Source of the DNA: Marinisporobacter sp.
GTDB lineage: Bacteria > Bacillota > Clostridia > Peptostreptococcales > Thermotaleaceae
DNA: 64,000 nt
Assembly (NCBI GenBank): GCA_025210395.1
Contig: JAOARV010000036.1
Coordinates: 1-64,000 of the forward strand
Direction of reading: 5' to 3'
The notes under the pieces are model-generated. The model saw nothing but the letters and a program-made list of their open reading frames with translations. It had not been told where the DNA came from and did no database searches. Positions 1-8,632 of this stretch are shown here, in pieces (within the stretch, counting starts at the first letter, position 1; every line of letters starts with the position of its first letter). Both the position numbers and the translations under genes were made by a program.

Positions 1-103
<103 letters not shown>

Positions 104-160
104 AAGTTTTTGAATTGAACGTTTTGGACTTTGCAGTCCTATTTCTGGCTTAATTTCTTA

Positions 161-184
161 CACTGTATAGTTTTCAAAGTTCAT
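161..184 (-). promoter_or_regulatory. rRNA leader boxA-like antitermination element
   Basis: In the transcribed leader between the promoters and 16S, the minus strand reads TGAACTTTGAAAACTATACA, which resembles the boxA-type leader sequence (TTCTTTGAAAACT) found before and between rRNA genes in Firmicutes. Its position about 60-80 nt upstream of 16S fits. Function in antitermination or processing is inferred from the family. Confidence 0.55.
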
Positions 185-219
185 TTTTAAAAATTTTTCC
201 GCCGTTTGGCGACTTAATT

Positions 220-248
220 ATCTTATCATTTTCACTTCTCCATGTCAA
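220..248 (-). promoter_or_regulatory. rRNA operon promoter P2
   Basis: On the minus strand TTGACA (243-248) is followed after exactly 17 bp by TAAGAT (220-225). It is the promoter closer to the 16S gene. Tandem sigma-A promoters are usual for rRNA operons. Confidence 0.8.
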
Positions 249-327
249 CTACTTTTTTCAAAATAAATATTTTGCTTTTTATCAAATATCCTTTTGAAAA
301 ACTTGCTTTTTCGTAGCGACAAGATAT

Positions 328-356
328 ATATTATCATATCTACGAGAAAGTGTCAA
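328..356 (-). promoter_or_regulatory. rRNA operon promoter P1
   Basis: On the minus strand a perfect TTGACA (351-356) is followed after 17 bp by TAATAT (328-333), about 107 bp upstream of the P2 hexamers. It is one of the two best sigma-A matches in the window and fits a strong upstream rRNA promoter. Confidence 0.85.
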
Positions 357-420
357 CTATAATTTTATTCTTCCAGAAATCCACATTCCTCTTCCAAGTA
401 AAAGTATTGTATTCATAAAA

Positions 421-574
421 AATCCCCATGTAGCTACTGGCATATGCTCCCGTTCGCAAGTTTTATTACAACTCGATCCTTTTGTAATAAAACTCACTCA
501 AAGTAGTCAAACATTTTATTTCTCAATCATAAGTTATCCACAGATTCTAAGTTTTATAATTTCCTCCCGAATAG
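421..574 (+). repeat. Dispersed intergenic repeat, copy A
   Basis: About 155 bp nearly identical to copy B at 9701-9855, related to copy C at 20769-20922 and to the internally deleted copy D at 36943-37005. Recognisable parts in order are ATGTAGCTA, GCATATGC, GCAAG, a perfect-arm hairpin (GTTTTATTACAA ... TTGTAATAAAAC), CTCAAAGTAGTCAAACATTT, a consensus DnaA box TTATCCACA at 534-542, and TTTTATAATTTCC at the right end. It fills the gap between the rRNA promoters and the terminator of rplY, with its right end touching that terminator. No reading frame is evident. Confidence 0.85.
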
Positions 575-600
575 AAAAAGCAGGTATCCTTTACCTACTT
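574..600 (-). terminator. Terminator of rplY
   Basis: Minus strand stem AGTAGGTA / TACCTGCT with loop AAGGA followed by TTTTT. It overlaps the last codons of rplY, and the right end of repeat copy A begins at the T-tract. Confidence 0.75.
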
Positions 601-1215
601 TAAATCTTCAGGAACCTTTGAAACTTTTTCTATTAATTCCTCATCTTCTATCTCTTCTATAGCTTTTTCTGCTTTTGTAAGAGCTGCAACAACTTCATAA
701 GGTTCATTTAATATACTAATTTCTTCAGCAAACTCTACATCCCCTATCTTCAAAGGATTTCCTGGGGCTAATGATGATATATCCACCTCTAAACTCTCAG
801 GAATATGATCTGGTAAGCACTCAATATTTACTTCTCTTAATTGCTGTTGTACAACACCAATACTTGATTCTACTTTTTCTTTTCCTTTTAATCGAATAGG
901 TACAGTTGTATGTATTGGCTTATTCCCAGCTATTTGCTGAAAGTCTATATGTATCACTTCATTCGTTAATGGATTTCTTTGAACCTCCTTGATCATAACG
1001 GCTTCATAATTCGTACCCACTTCCAAATTAAAAAGTACATTTGTTCCATAGCTTCTTATAATAAGATCTATTTCCCTTTTATCTAATTCTATGGCTCTTG
1101 TATTTGTATTATTTCCATATACTACTGCTGGAACATGACCTATATTTCTTATACGATGACATCCATTCGAACCCGTTTGATTTCTTAAATCTCCATGAAT
1201 AACAGATTTTAACAT
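595..1215 (-). CDS. rplY: 50S ribosomal protein L25 / general stress protein Ctc
   Basis: A 206-residue protein of the long (TL5/Ctc) form of L25, which binds 5S rRNA in the large subunit. The N-terminal 5S-binding beta-barrel (about 1-92) shows the family features GHVPAVVYG and MIKEVQRNPLTNEVIHIDF. A second beta domain (about 100-180) has VPIRLKG, ECLPDHIPESLEVDIS and NPLKIGD. The C-terminal tail is acidic (EEIEDEELIE). The start has a GGAGGAGG ribosome binding site about 6 bp upstream. It stands alone between its terminator and a gene-free region. The protein is typical in length and nothing is missing. Confidence 0.95.
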   Translation of the reverse strand: MLKSVIHGDLRNQTGSNGCHRIRNIGHVPAVVYGNNTNTRAIELDKREIDLIIRSYGTNVLFNLEVGTNYEAVMIKEVQRNPLTNEVIHIDFQQIAGNKPIHTTVPIRLKGKEKVESSIGVVQQQLREVNIECLPDHIPESLEVDISSLAPGNPLKIGDVEFAEEISILNEPYEVVAALTKAEKAIEEIEDEELIEKVSKVPEDLK

Positions 1216-1523
1216 AAATCCTCCTCCTAATTCTTCAATCTAGTAGTAAGTATCTCCAATCCATTCTTTTATATACTTGCATTATGAAGTTTATAAAGGA
1301 GAACAACACTATGTAAGATCAGCAACTTAAAGACTATTAACTTGATTCAACGCTCTTTCTAAAACCATATAAATGCACAATCTTTACAAAATCTAACCAA
1401 TATCTATCTTCATCTCCATTATCTTAATGCAAGAAAACACCCTTTTCAAACAATACTATATAATAAGAAGATCCTATCTTTTATAATCATTATGTTTTTT
1501 AATCATATGAACAAGGAGTTTTT
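1216..1523. other. Intergenic region between divergent rplY and the UVR-motif gene
   Basis: About 300 bp, AT-rich, expected to hold the divergent promoters. A plausible -10 (TATAAT) for the rightward gene lies near 1460 without a convincing -35. A good Shine-Dalgarno (AAAGGAG, near 1298) is followed by ATG-TAA, a start-stop with no ORF. I see no RNA element. Confidence 0.4.
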
Positions 1524-1925
1524 ATGATGAAAAAGTTATTATTTGTATCTCGTGTTCCTTTTATACAAGGACTAGAACAGATGTCTAATCAAAAGCTCTA
1601 TGATGATATCAGACAAAAAATCCTTAAAGATTATTTTTTAACAGGTAAGTTAACAAGTTTAAAAGATGAAATATATGTTGCGGTTAAACGCCATGGTGAA
1701 TTTTTAGAAGGAGAAGTTTATTTATCATCAAAAGAAAATCAACAGTCTTTTAGATCTTCGGAAATTTCTGATGATATAGATCACAAAGAATTGATCAAAA
1801 GAAAAAAAGAAGAGGTATCAAAGCTTAAAAGACTTTTAGACGAATCAATTGATAAAAAAGATTTTCAAGCTGCAACAAAAATCGTTAGAAAAATAAAATA
1901 TATAGAAAATGAGTTTATGCTATGA
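1524..1925 (+). CDS. Small protein with C-terminal UVR (UvrB/UvrC-type) motif
   Basis: A 133-residue soluble protein. Residues about 90-128 (KELIKRKKEEVSKLKRLLDE, then a DFQAA turn) look like the helical-hairpin UVR motif that UvrB, UvrC, ClpC and McsA use for protein-protein contact. The N-terminal 85 residues are not recognised; they contain a stretch resembling a small beta domain (EIYVAVKRHGEFLEGEVYLS). There is no zinc-finger cysteine pattern, so it is not McsA. AAGGAG precedes the start by 7 bp. It is monocistronic and ends in a bidirectional hairpin. Function unknown; a scaffold or adaptor role is only a guess from the motif. Confidence 0.65.
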   Translation: MMKKLLFVSRVPFIQGLEQMSNQKLYDDIRQKILKDYFLTGKLTSLKDEIYVAVKRHGEFLEGEVYLSSKENQQSFRSSEISDDIDHKELIKRKKEEVSKLKRLLDESIDKKDFQAATKIVRKIKYIENEFML

Positions 1926-1932
1926 TGAAATT

Positions 1933-1960
1933 TAAGCCTAGATTATAAAACCTAGGCTTA
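1933..1960. terminator. Bidirectional terminator
   Basis: Inverted repeat TAAGCCTAG / CTAGGCTTA with a 10-nt loop lies between two convergent genes. A U-rich stretch follows on the plus strand (CTACTATTTTTC). It probably serves both the UVR-motif gene and the M20 amidohydrolase gene. Confidence 0.65.
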
Positions 1961-1964
1961 TCTA

Positions 1965-3131
1965 CTATTTTTCATTCAAAAAATCTGTTGCAAATTGTGC
2001 ATATAGGGCTGATCCAATTGGTAGCGCATCTTCATCCATATTGAATCTCGGATGGTGATGTGGATAATCCGCTTCCTTTTCTTCATTTCTTACTCCAACA
2101 AAAGCAATTGTCCCTGGTGCCTTCTCTAAGTACATGGCAAAATCTTCTCCACCTGTAACTTTCTCCATTTTTATAATTCCTTCTTTTCCTAATAACTTTT
2201 CAACAGATTTTTCAGCAACCCTTGAGCAAACTACTTCATTGATTGTAGCAGGTGTACCAGGTGTATACTCAAGCTCTGCCTCTGCTCTATAACTTGCTGC
2301 TGTATTTTTAGCTATTCTTTCAAGCATTTTCGGAAAATCTTTTCTTATTTGATTATTAAAGCATCTTGTTGTTCCTTCAAGAACTGCTTCATCAGCAATT
2401 ACATTAAACCTTGTTCCCCCTACAAATTTACCCACACTTACAACAGCTGATTCTAGAGGGCTTATTTCTCTACTTACAACGGATTGTAAATCCATTACAA
2501 TGGCAGAAGCTACAACTACTGCATCCACTCCTTGATGTGGCAAAGATCCATGCCCCCCCTTGCCGACTACTTTAATTTTAAATAAATCTGCTGATGCCAT
2601 ACGAGGTCCTTCCTCTACAGATACGGTTCCACAAGGTAAGTCACTCCATAGATGAATGCCAAATACACCATCTACCCCCTCCATAACTCCTTCTTGAACC
2701 ATTTTTTCTGCTCCTTCCGCTAATTCCTCTGCAGGCTGAAAAAACAACTTCACGGTTCCATTGATTCTTTCTTTACTCTCATTTAATATTTTAGCTGCTC
2801 CTAAAAGCATAGCGCCATGCCCATCATGACCACACGCATGCATAATCCCTTCATTTTGAGATTTATAAGAAACATCATTTGCTTCATTTACCTGTAATGC
2901 ATCAATATCAGCCCTTAGCGCTACAGTCTTTCCTTTATTTTTTCCTTCTATCGTTGCTACAACCCCTGTCCCTGCTACAGATATATAAGGGATCTGCATC
3001 TTATCAAGCTCTTCCTTAATTCTTTTTGAAGTCCTAACTTCCTTCCAGCTTGGTTCAGGATACTTATGAAATTCCCTCCTTAGATCAATAATATATTGTT
3101 TGTTTTTTTGCGCTAATTCCTTCATGTTCAT
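1965..3131 (-). CDS. M20-family amidohydrolase (N-acyl-amino-acid amidohydrolase type)
   Basis: About 388 residues, the usual length of M20D amidohydrolases, which remove acyl or aryl groups from amino acids (hippurate, N-acyl amino acids, IAA conjugates). The dinuclear metal site is visible: HACGHDGHG (about 96), the acidic pair in QPAEELAEGA (about 130), GVFGIHLW (about 160) and the C-terminal YPHHHPRFN (about 360). The lid domain in between contains GKGGHGSLPH. I chose the third in-frame ATG because GGGGG sits 7 bp before it. It follows a membrane transporter gene in a T-box-controlled unit, so it probably deacylates a compound imported by that transporter. The substrate cannot be read from sequence. 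Confidence 0.88.
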   Translation of the reverse strand: MNMKELAQKNKQYIIDLRREFHKYPEPSWKEVRTSKRIKEELDKMQIPYISVAGTGVVATIEGKNKGKTVALRADIDALQVNEANDVSYKSQNEGIMHACGHDGHGAMLLGAAKILNESKERINGTVKLFFQPAEELAEGAEKMVQEGVMEGVDGVFGIHLWSDLPCGTVSVEEGPRMASADLFKIKVVGKGGHGSLPHQGVDAVVVASAIVMDLQSVVSREISPLESAVVSVGKFVGGTRFNVIADEAVLEGTTRCFNNQIRKDFPKMLERIAKNTAASYRAEAELEYTPGTPATINEVVCSRVAEKSVEKLLGKEGIIKMEKVTGGEDFAMYLEKAPGTIAFVGVRNEEKEADYPHHHPRFNMDEDALPIGSALYAQFATDFLNEK

Positions 3132-3178
3132 GACCATTCCCCCTCATCTATATTTAAATTTATTTTAGTGATATATAA

Positions 3179-3214
3179 AACCTCCTCACTACCTAAAAGG
3201 CAGTGGTCGAGGTT
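3179..3214 (-). terminator. Intra-operon hairpin between transporter and amidohydrolase
   Basis: The minus strand forms a long stem AACCTC...CACTGCC / GGTAGTG...GAGGTT around a TTTT loop, followed by TTTTATATATC. It looks like a terminator placed between the two genes, so the downstream amidohydrolase may be read at lower level or have its own promoter. Confidence 0.6.
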
Positions 3215-3226
3215 ATATGTATATTT

Positions 3227-4408
3227 TTATATCATTTTCACAAAAATTCCCGCAATAATAACAGATGCAATAGTTACAGTTGTAAATCCACCCACAAGCA
3301 TCTTTGGTAGCATATCGTCTAATACATATTCCTTTTCTTCTTCTGTCTCACATACAGATTTTACAGCTTCAATAGTTAAAATATAATCTGCTGGAAAGCC
3401 AAATAAAGCTGTCAAAGCTACAGAAAATGACATTTCTTTTGTGTATCCCAAAAGTTTTCCAACAGACATAGATACGATCGCCATTCCTACAACCCCTAAA
3501 ACGATGATTCCTAATAAAGGTCCTACAATTTCAGCAAGCATTGCTGGCGTTGCTTTAGATAAACTTGCAAAAATAAATGCCATAAGCACCGTCATCAACC
3601 ATCCAAAAGCATTAGCTTTATTAAGTGCTCTAGCTTCAAGAAATCCTATTTCACAACCAACAACACCAAAAATTAAACAAACAACAAATTCATTCAAATG
3701 AATATATGGTGCAACAAAGTGAGCAAGACATGCAACGATTCCTAATTTTAATAAAATCATATAAGAAGTTTGATATTTTTCAGGAAGGGCTGGGATGAGC
3801 TTTTTTTGATCCTTTCCTGCTGCCATTTCTGCTGCCGAATCTAATTCTCCACTTGCTTTTTTTGTCATACAAATATTTCTCACTCTAGCAGCTTCCTTTT
3901 TTAAGCACAATGCTGTAATAGGATATCCTACAAAGCCCTGCATGATATACATACAGGTTGCAAGTACTGCAAGACTTGTCATTCCTAAATCATTTGCTGC
4001 ATTAGACATCAAAATAGATGCCACAACCCCTCCAGTAAGAGGTGGTGTTGCTACAACAACAGTTTGCCATCCAAAAAATAATTTTCCAATGGTTAATGTC
4101 ATTGCACAAATCCCTGCTATACCTGAAATAGCTATTACAAAAGTTCTCCACTGCGCAAACAATTCTTTAATACTCATCAAAGTTCCCATATGTGTTAGCA
4201 ATAAATACATGGATACATAAACAACTGGTTTTACAAAAGAACCCTGATCAATTAAATCTTTAGGAAAAACAGTCCAAAAACCAATTAAAAATAAGACCGC
4301 TGAAACAAATACTGATGGAACAAATGCTTTTGTCTTTGTAGATACAACCTCTCCAATGGCCAACACTAAGAGAATTGCTGTGAATGCTACAATAACATTT
4401 AACGTCAT
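3227..4408 (-). CDS. Polytopic membrane transporter of unrecognised family
   Basis: About 393 residues with roughly 10-12 hydrophobic segments and two halves separated by a charged cytoplasmic loop (about residues 180-220). Glycine-rich stretches (PPLTGGVVAS and AEIVGPLLGIIVLG) recall secondary carriers of the GltS/2-HCT kind, but I do not recognise the family with certainty. The in-frame ATG at 4408 is the true start: AAGGAGGAG lies just upstream, while an earlier candidate falls inside the T-box terminator. It is the first gene behind the T-box and precedes an M20 amidohydrolase. Uptake of an amino-acid conjugate or leucine-related compound is inferred from that context only. Confidence 0.7.
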   Translation of the reverse strand: MTLNVIVAFTAILLVLAIGEVVSTKTKAFVPSVFVSAVLFLIGFWTVFPKDLIDQGSFVKPVVYVSMYLLLTHMGTLMSIKELFAQWRTFVIAISGIAGICAMTLTIGKLFFGWQTVVVATPPLTGGVVASILMSNAANDLGMTSLAVLATCMYIMQGFVGYPITALCLKKEAARVRNICMTKKASGELDSAAEMAAGKDQKKLIPALPEKYQTSYMILLKLGIVACLAHFVAPYIHLNEFVVCLIFGVVGCEIGFLEARALNKANAFGWLMTVLMAFIFASLSKATPAMLAEIVGPLLGIIVLGVVGMAIVSMSVGKLLGYTKEMSFSVALTALFGFPADYILTIEAVKSVCETEEEKEYVLDDMLPKMLVGGFTTVTIASVIIAGIFVKMI

Positions 4409-4439
4409 TCTTAACTCCTCCTTTATAATATTTTTTAAG

Positions 4440-4675
4440 AACAAAAAAACTTCTCGCCCTCTATCCACTCAGGATAAAGGGGCAAGAAGTTTATCTCACG
4501 GTACCACCCTTTTTTATGTATTGCTACATAATCTCATAAGGTCTAAGACCTTTGCATATTAACGGTTGCCACCGACTTAGCCTACTCAGAATAAATCTTT
4601 TTAGCCTAGTACTCAGGAGTGAGTATGCTATACTTTTGCTATCGGTTCACATCAACCACCGACTCTCTGAAAACA
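4440..4675 (-). promoter_or_regulatory. T-box riboswitch (probable tRNA-Leu, specifier CUC) with terminator
   Basis: The minus strand has the stem I start CAGAGAGTCGG, a GGTTGATGTGAACC apical part, a specifier region CATA-CTC-ACTCCTGAGTA, and the diagnostic AGGGTGGTACCGTGAG (4495-4511). A strong terminator follows (CTTCTTGCCCC..TATCC with its complement, then T7) at about 4441-4485. Aligned to known leaders by the fixed distance to GAGTA, the specifier at 4621-4623 is CUC, that is leucine. Uncharged tRNA should allow transcription of the transporter and amidohydrolase. T-box identity is secure; the codon assignment is moderately sure. Confidence 0.92.
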
Positions 4676-4797
4676 AAATTGTATATTTTCTCTCCTTCAT
4701 TGCTTTAAAGTTTTAATGTTTTAAGATATCTGTATATTGTGGTAATTTTACCAACTTTTTCTTTATTTGTCAATCTATTTTGAATAAATATTTTTTT

Positions 4798-5394
4798 CTA
4801 TACAATATCCATCTTACATTTGAACTTTTGAGCTGCTGTATAAGGATCCTCTGTTGCCATAACAAAAGACATAACAGCAACCCCTTCTATCCCTATAGAA
4901 AGAACCTCCCTCATATTCTCAGGGTTGATTCCTCCTAAAGCGATAACAGGAATATTTACATGTTCTTTGATTTCTTTTATAAAGGATATTCCTCTAGGTG
5001 CTAATCCTTTCTTACAATCTGTGGCATATACATGACTAGCCAGTAAATAATCTGCTCCTTTTTTTTCTGCTAAAACAGCCTCTTCTAAGCTATGTACAGA
5101 AATACCTAAAAGTCCTTTCCAATCAGGTTTATCTATCATTAAATCATGAAATCCTATATGAAATCCATCCGCACCTACAGCTTTTGCTACTTCTAAGTTT
5201 CTATTGATCATTAAAGAAGCATTGTTTTCTTTTGTAATTTTCCTTATTTCTTGAGCGATGGGTAACAATTCATCATAAGTTAGATCCTTTTCTCTTAGAA
5301 TAACACGATCTACGCCACCACCTACTGCTTTTTCAATGACTTCTTTGAATGTTCCATTTCTGATAATTTTTCTATTTGTAATGAGACAAAGCAT
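4798..5394 (-). CDS. thiE: Thiamine-phosphate synthase ThiE
   Basis: 198 residues, a TIM-barrel enzyme joining HMP-PP and thiazole phosphate to make thiamine phosphate. It is slightly shorter than the usual ~210. Visible family elements are LCLITNR at the start, VILREKDL (pyrophosphate/pyrimidine site), MINRNLEVA, GADGFHIG, GISVHSLEEA and the phosphate loop VIALGGINPENM near residue 150. The HVYATDCKKG segment corresponds to the family's substrate-covering loop. It is the last gene of the thi operon and starts directly at the thiC stop (TAA-ATG), so it is translationally coupled. TenI-like isomerases are a possible alternative, but no other ThiE is in the operon. Confidence 0.88.
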   Translation of the reverse strand: MLCLITNRKIIRNGTFKEVIEKAVGGGVDRVILREKDLTYDELLPIAQEIRKITKENNASLMINRNLEVAKAVGADGFHIGFHDLMIDKPDWKGLLGISVHSLEEAVLAEKKGADYLLASHVYATDCKKGLAPRGISFIKEIKEHVNIPVIALGGINPENMREVLSIGIEGVAVMSFVMATEDPYTAAQKFKCKMDIV

Positions 5395-6708
5395 TTAGTC
5401 ATCTTCTCTCAAGATATTGATATTTTTTCCTTCCATTACTTTGTTCATATTTCTCATAGAGCACATTTTTCCACACATCGTACAACTATCTTCATGAGCT
5501 GGCAATGATTCCGCTCTATATCTTCTAGCCTTTTCAGGATCCATAGCTAGTTCAAACATCTTTTCCCAATCTAATTCTTGTCTTGCCTTACTCATTTCAT
5601 AATCCCAATCCTTTGCACCCTTAATATTTTTTCCTAAATCTCCTGCATGGGCAGCAATTCTTGTTGCAACAATTCCTTCCTTCATATCCTCTAAATTTGG
5701 AAGTCTTAAATGCTCTGCTGGTGTAACATAACATAAGAAATCTACTCCATGACTTGCAGCAAGTGCTCCACCAATAGCACTTGTAATATGATCATATCCA
5801 GGTGCTACATCTGTAACGATAGGTCCTAATACGTAGAATGGTGCTCCATGACAAAGTTTTTTCTCAATCATTACATTCGCAGCTATTTCATTGATCGCCA
5901 TATGTCCAGGTCCTTCAATCATTACCTGTACATTTCTTTCCCATGCTCTTTTCGTTAACTCTCCCAAGATTAATAATTCCTGAATTTGACTTGGATCTGT
6001 AGCATCATTCACACTTCCTGGTCTACATGCATCTCCAAGACTTAAAGTCATATCATATTCTTCACAAATGTCTAATAACTCATCATAATATTCAAAGAAT
6101 GGATTTTCCTTATTATTTAGCTCCATCCAAGCATAGATTAATGACCCACCCCTTGAAACAATATTTGTAAGTCTTCCATTTCTTTTAAAAACCTCTGCTG
6201 TATATTGATTAATTCCTGCATGAATTGTAACAAAATCTACTCCATCCTCTGCATGCTTTCTTACAACCTTTAAAAATTCCTCTGCCGTAATATCTTTAAG
6301 CTCTTTATCATAAAAGCCTACTGCATCATATACAGGAACCGTTCCAATCATTGCTGGAGACATGTCTACCAATCTTTGTCTAAACTCTTCTGTTTTTCCA
6401 AAGGAACTCAAATCCATAATGGCTTCAGCCTTCATATCAATAGCTGTTTGAACCTTTTCAAGTTCTTTATCTACATCACAGCAATCCTTTGAAATTCCTA
6501 AATTTACGTTAATCTTTGTTCTTAATCCTTCTCCTACCCCTTCTGGGTCTATGTTTTTGTGATTTTTATTTGCAGGAATAATTACCTTTCCTTCTGCTAT
6601 CAACTTTCTTAAAATTTCTATATCCATTTTTTCTTTTTTTGCTACAATTTCCATTTCCTTTGTAATAATCCCTTTTCTAGCTGCATCCATTTGCGTTGTA
6701 TATGTCAT
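5395..6708 (-). CDS. thiC: Phosphomethylpyrimidine synthase ThiC
   Basis: A radical-SAM-type enzyme that rearranges aminoimidazole ribotide to HMP-phosphate. About 437 residues, the compact form common in anaerobes. Recognisable pieces are [13 protein letters not shown] at the N-terminus, [44 protein letters not shown] and [10 protein letters not shown]. The C-terminal iron-sulfur motif is CTMCGKMC, preceded by AHEDS. I start at the ATG giving [13 protein letters not shown] because it matches the family start and follows AAGGAGAAGG; two ATGs a few codons earlier are possible. It lies between thiH and thiE. Confidence 0.96.
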   Translation of the reverse strand: MTYTTQMDAARKGIITKEMEIVAKKEKMDIEILRKLIAEGKVIIPANKNHKNIDPEGVGEGLRTKINVNLGISKDCCDVDKELEKVQTAIDMKAEAIMDLSSFGKTEEFRQRLVDMSPAMIGTVPVYDAVGFYDKELKDITAEEFLKVVRKHAEDGVDFVTIHAGINQYTAEVFKRNGRLTNIVSRGGSLIYAWMELNNKENPFFEYYDELLDICEEYDMTLSLGDACRPGSVNDATDPSQIQELLILGELTKRAWERNVQVMIEGPGHMAINEIAANVMIEKKLCHGAPFYVLGPIVTDVAPGYDHITSAIGGALAASHGVDFLCYVTPAEHLRLPNLEDMKEGIVATRIAAHAGDLGKNIKGAKDWDYEMSKARQELDWEKMFELAMDPEKARRYRAESLPAHEDSCTMCGKMCSMRNMNKVMEGKNINILREDD

Positions 6709-6741
6709 TTTCATCCTTCTCCTTTTCATTATATTTTTTTA

Positions 6742-7845
6742 TTATATTTGCATCCAATCCTTAAAGACTGGCTGATATCCTTTTGATAAGATGACCTCCT
6801 TCATCTCATCTACACTTCTACCATCTGATATCTCAAATTGTCCTTCTCCCTTATCCTCTACACTATGACCGCCCACTTCTGTCGTCACACCTGCAGACAT
6901 TTTAGTAACCCCTAGAGGGATTAAATGATCCCTAAAGCTTTCTCTTTCCCTTGTAGATAAGGTAATCCCCATATAGGGAAGAAAAATCCTTAACGCTAAT
7001 AAATATTGCACAATATTTTTATCACTTACAGGATATACATCTTCAAAACATCCTGCATGAGGACGAATACGAGGAGGAGACATACTAATACATACATCTG
7101 GGTATTTATTTTGAAGATAATTAGCATGAAGACCACTGATAAAGCCTTCTCTTCTCCATTCATTTAGCCCTAAAAGGGCTCCAATATTTACATTCCTCAT
7201 TTTAGCTTTGCATCCTCTTTCAGGAGTATCTAACCTAAAATGATAATCTTTTTTGGGTCCTGATAAATGTACACCATCATAAATCTCTTCATTATATACC
7301 TCTTGATAAACAGCCAAGTTATCTACTCCTGCTGCTACTACTTTTTCATATTCCTCTTGGGTTAAGGGATAAACTTCAATCCCAATAGAATCAAAATATT
7401 TCTTTAGAATCTTTACTGCCTCTATAATATAGGATACAGGTGTATCTTTAGGAGATTCTCCAGTTAATACAAGAATATGCTTCAGTCCCATTTTAGAAAT
7501 GGAGATGGCTTCCCTTTCTATTTCTTCTGGGGATAATTTTTTTCTTTTAATGCCGTTATCCACATTGAAACCACAATATGCACATCGATTGATACAAAAA
7601 TTTCCTATATACATAGGGGTAAATAATTGTATTGCCTTTCCAAAATGCTGTAAAGATAAAGCCTGCGCCTTTTGTGCCATTTCTTCTAAAAATATTTCTG
7701 CCTTTGGAGATAATAATGCTAGAAAATCATAAATATCTATTTTATTTTTATTTAATATTCTTTGAACCTCTAGTTCTGTAACATTTTCAAAGAAACCTTC
7801 ATAATCAAAACCTTTAAATTTTTTGTAAACATCATAAAAGCCCAT
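6742..7845 (-). CDS. thiH: 2-iminoacetate synthase ThiH
   Basis: 367-residue radical SAM enzyme that cleaves tyrosine to dehydroglycine (2-iminoacetate) and p-cresol for thiazole formation. The cluster motif CINRCAYCGF (CX3CX2C) is at about residues 83-92, and later family motifs include LTGESPKDTP, YQEVYNEE, SMSPPRIRPHAG and the C-terminal TEVGGHS. Its start overlaps the thiG stop by one base. Choice of ThiH rather than the oxygen-dependent ThiO fits an anaerobe. Note that its by-product p-cresol is also the product of the hpd system encoded 9 kb away. Confidence 0.96.
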   Translation of the reverse strand: MGFYDVYKKFKGFDYEGFFENVTELEVQRILNKNKIDIYDFLALLSPKAEIFLEEMAQKAQALSLQHFGKAIQLFTPMYIGNFCINRCAYCGFNVDNGIKRKKLSPEEIEREAISISKMGLKHILVLTGESPKDTPVSYIIEAVKILKKYFDSIGIEVYPLTQEEYEKVVAAGVDNLAVYQEVYNEEIYDGVHLSGPKKDYHFRLDTPERGCKAKMRNVNIGALLGLNEWRREGFISGLHANYLQNKYPDVCISMSPPRIRPHAGCFEDVYPVSDKNIVQYLLALRIFLPYMGITLSTRERESFRDHLIPLGVTKMSAGVTTEVGGHSVEDKGEGQFEISDGRSVDEMKEVILSKGYQPVFKDWMQI

Positions 7846-8621
7846 TAAAGTTCACCTTCATTCAAAAATCCTGTAAGTGGTGAAGACGCAGCCGCATGTT
7901 TTTTCATAGGTCCTAATTTTGAAAGATAGGCTATTCTTCCTGCCTTTACTGCATAAGAAAAAGCTTTTGCCATATTTACAGGATCATCAGATGTTGCAAT
8001 AGCTGTATTTACCAAAACTGCTGCTGCACCCATTTCCATCGCTTCAGCTGCTTCTGATGGTTTTCCGATTCCTGCATCTACAATAATTGGAAGATCTATT
8101 TCATCAATCAAAATCTCAACAAGCTCCCTTGTACGAATCCCTCTATTGGTTCCTATAGGAGAACCGAGAGGCATAACTGCTGCTGCACCAGCTTCTACTA
8201 ATCTTTTTGCACTCATTAAATCTGGACTCATATAAGGAAGTACGATAAATCCTTCCTTTGCTAAAATTTCTGTTGCTTTAATGGTTTCTTGATTGTCTGG
8301 AAGTAAATATTTATTATCAGAGATTACCTCAATCTTTACCCAATTGCCACATCCCATAGCTCTTGCAAGTCTTGCAATTCTCACAGCTTCTTCTGCATTT
8401 CTAGCTCCAGAAGTATTTGGAAGAAGCACTATATCTTTTGGAATATATTCAAGAAGGTTTTCTTCCTTTGCTCCAATATCAACTCTTCTCACTGCCATAG
8501 TCACAACTTGGGTTTCACAGCTTTTGATTACATCAGGAATAACTTTTTTACTTGGAAATTTCCCTGTTCCTATAAGTAATCTACTCTTTAATTCAATTCC
8601 TCCGATTTTCAAAATATCCAT
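7845..8621 (-). CDS. thiG: Thiazole synthase ThiG
   Basis: 258 residues, standard length. ThiG condenses DXP, dehydroglycine and the ThiS thiocarboxylate into the thiazole. The N-terminal [29 protein letters not shown], the imine-forming lysine in [25 protein letters not shown] and the phosphate-binding [19 protein letters not shown] are all present. It sits between thiF and thiH in the TPP-riboswitch-controlled operon. Confidence 0.97.
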   Translation of the reverse strand: MDILKIGGIELKSRLLIGTGKFPSKKVIPDVIKSCETQVVTMAVRRVDIGAKEENLLEYIPKDIVLLPNTSGARNAEEAVRIARLARAMGCGNWVKIEVISDNKYLLPDNQETIKATEILAKEGFIVLPYMSPDLMSAKRLVEAGAAAVMPLGSPIGTNRGIRTRELVEILIDEIDLPIIVDAGIGKPSEAAEAMEMGAAAVLVNTAIATSDDPVNMAKAFSYAVKAGRIAYLSKLGPMKKHAAASSPLTGFLNEGEL

Positions 8622-8632
8622 ATGATCATCTC

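Noticed and set aside
1290-1315. AAAGGAG followed by ATG-TAA, a start-stop mini-gene
   Set aside because: No codons between start and stop and no conserved context; most likely chance.
3168-4562. Several plus-strand open frames across the transporter and T-box region
   Set aside because: They are antisense shadows of the transporter gene and run through the T-box; none has a ribosome binding site.
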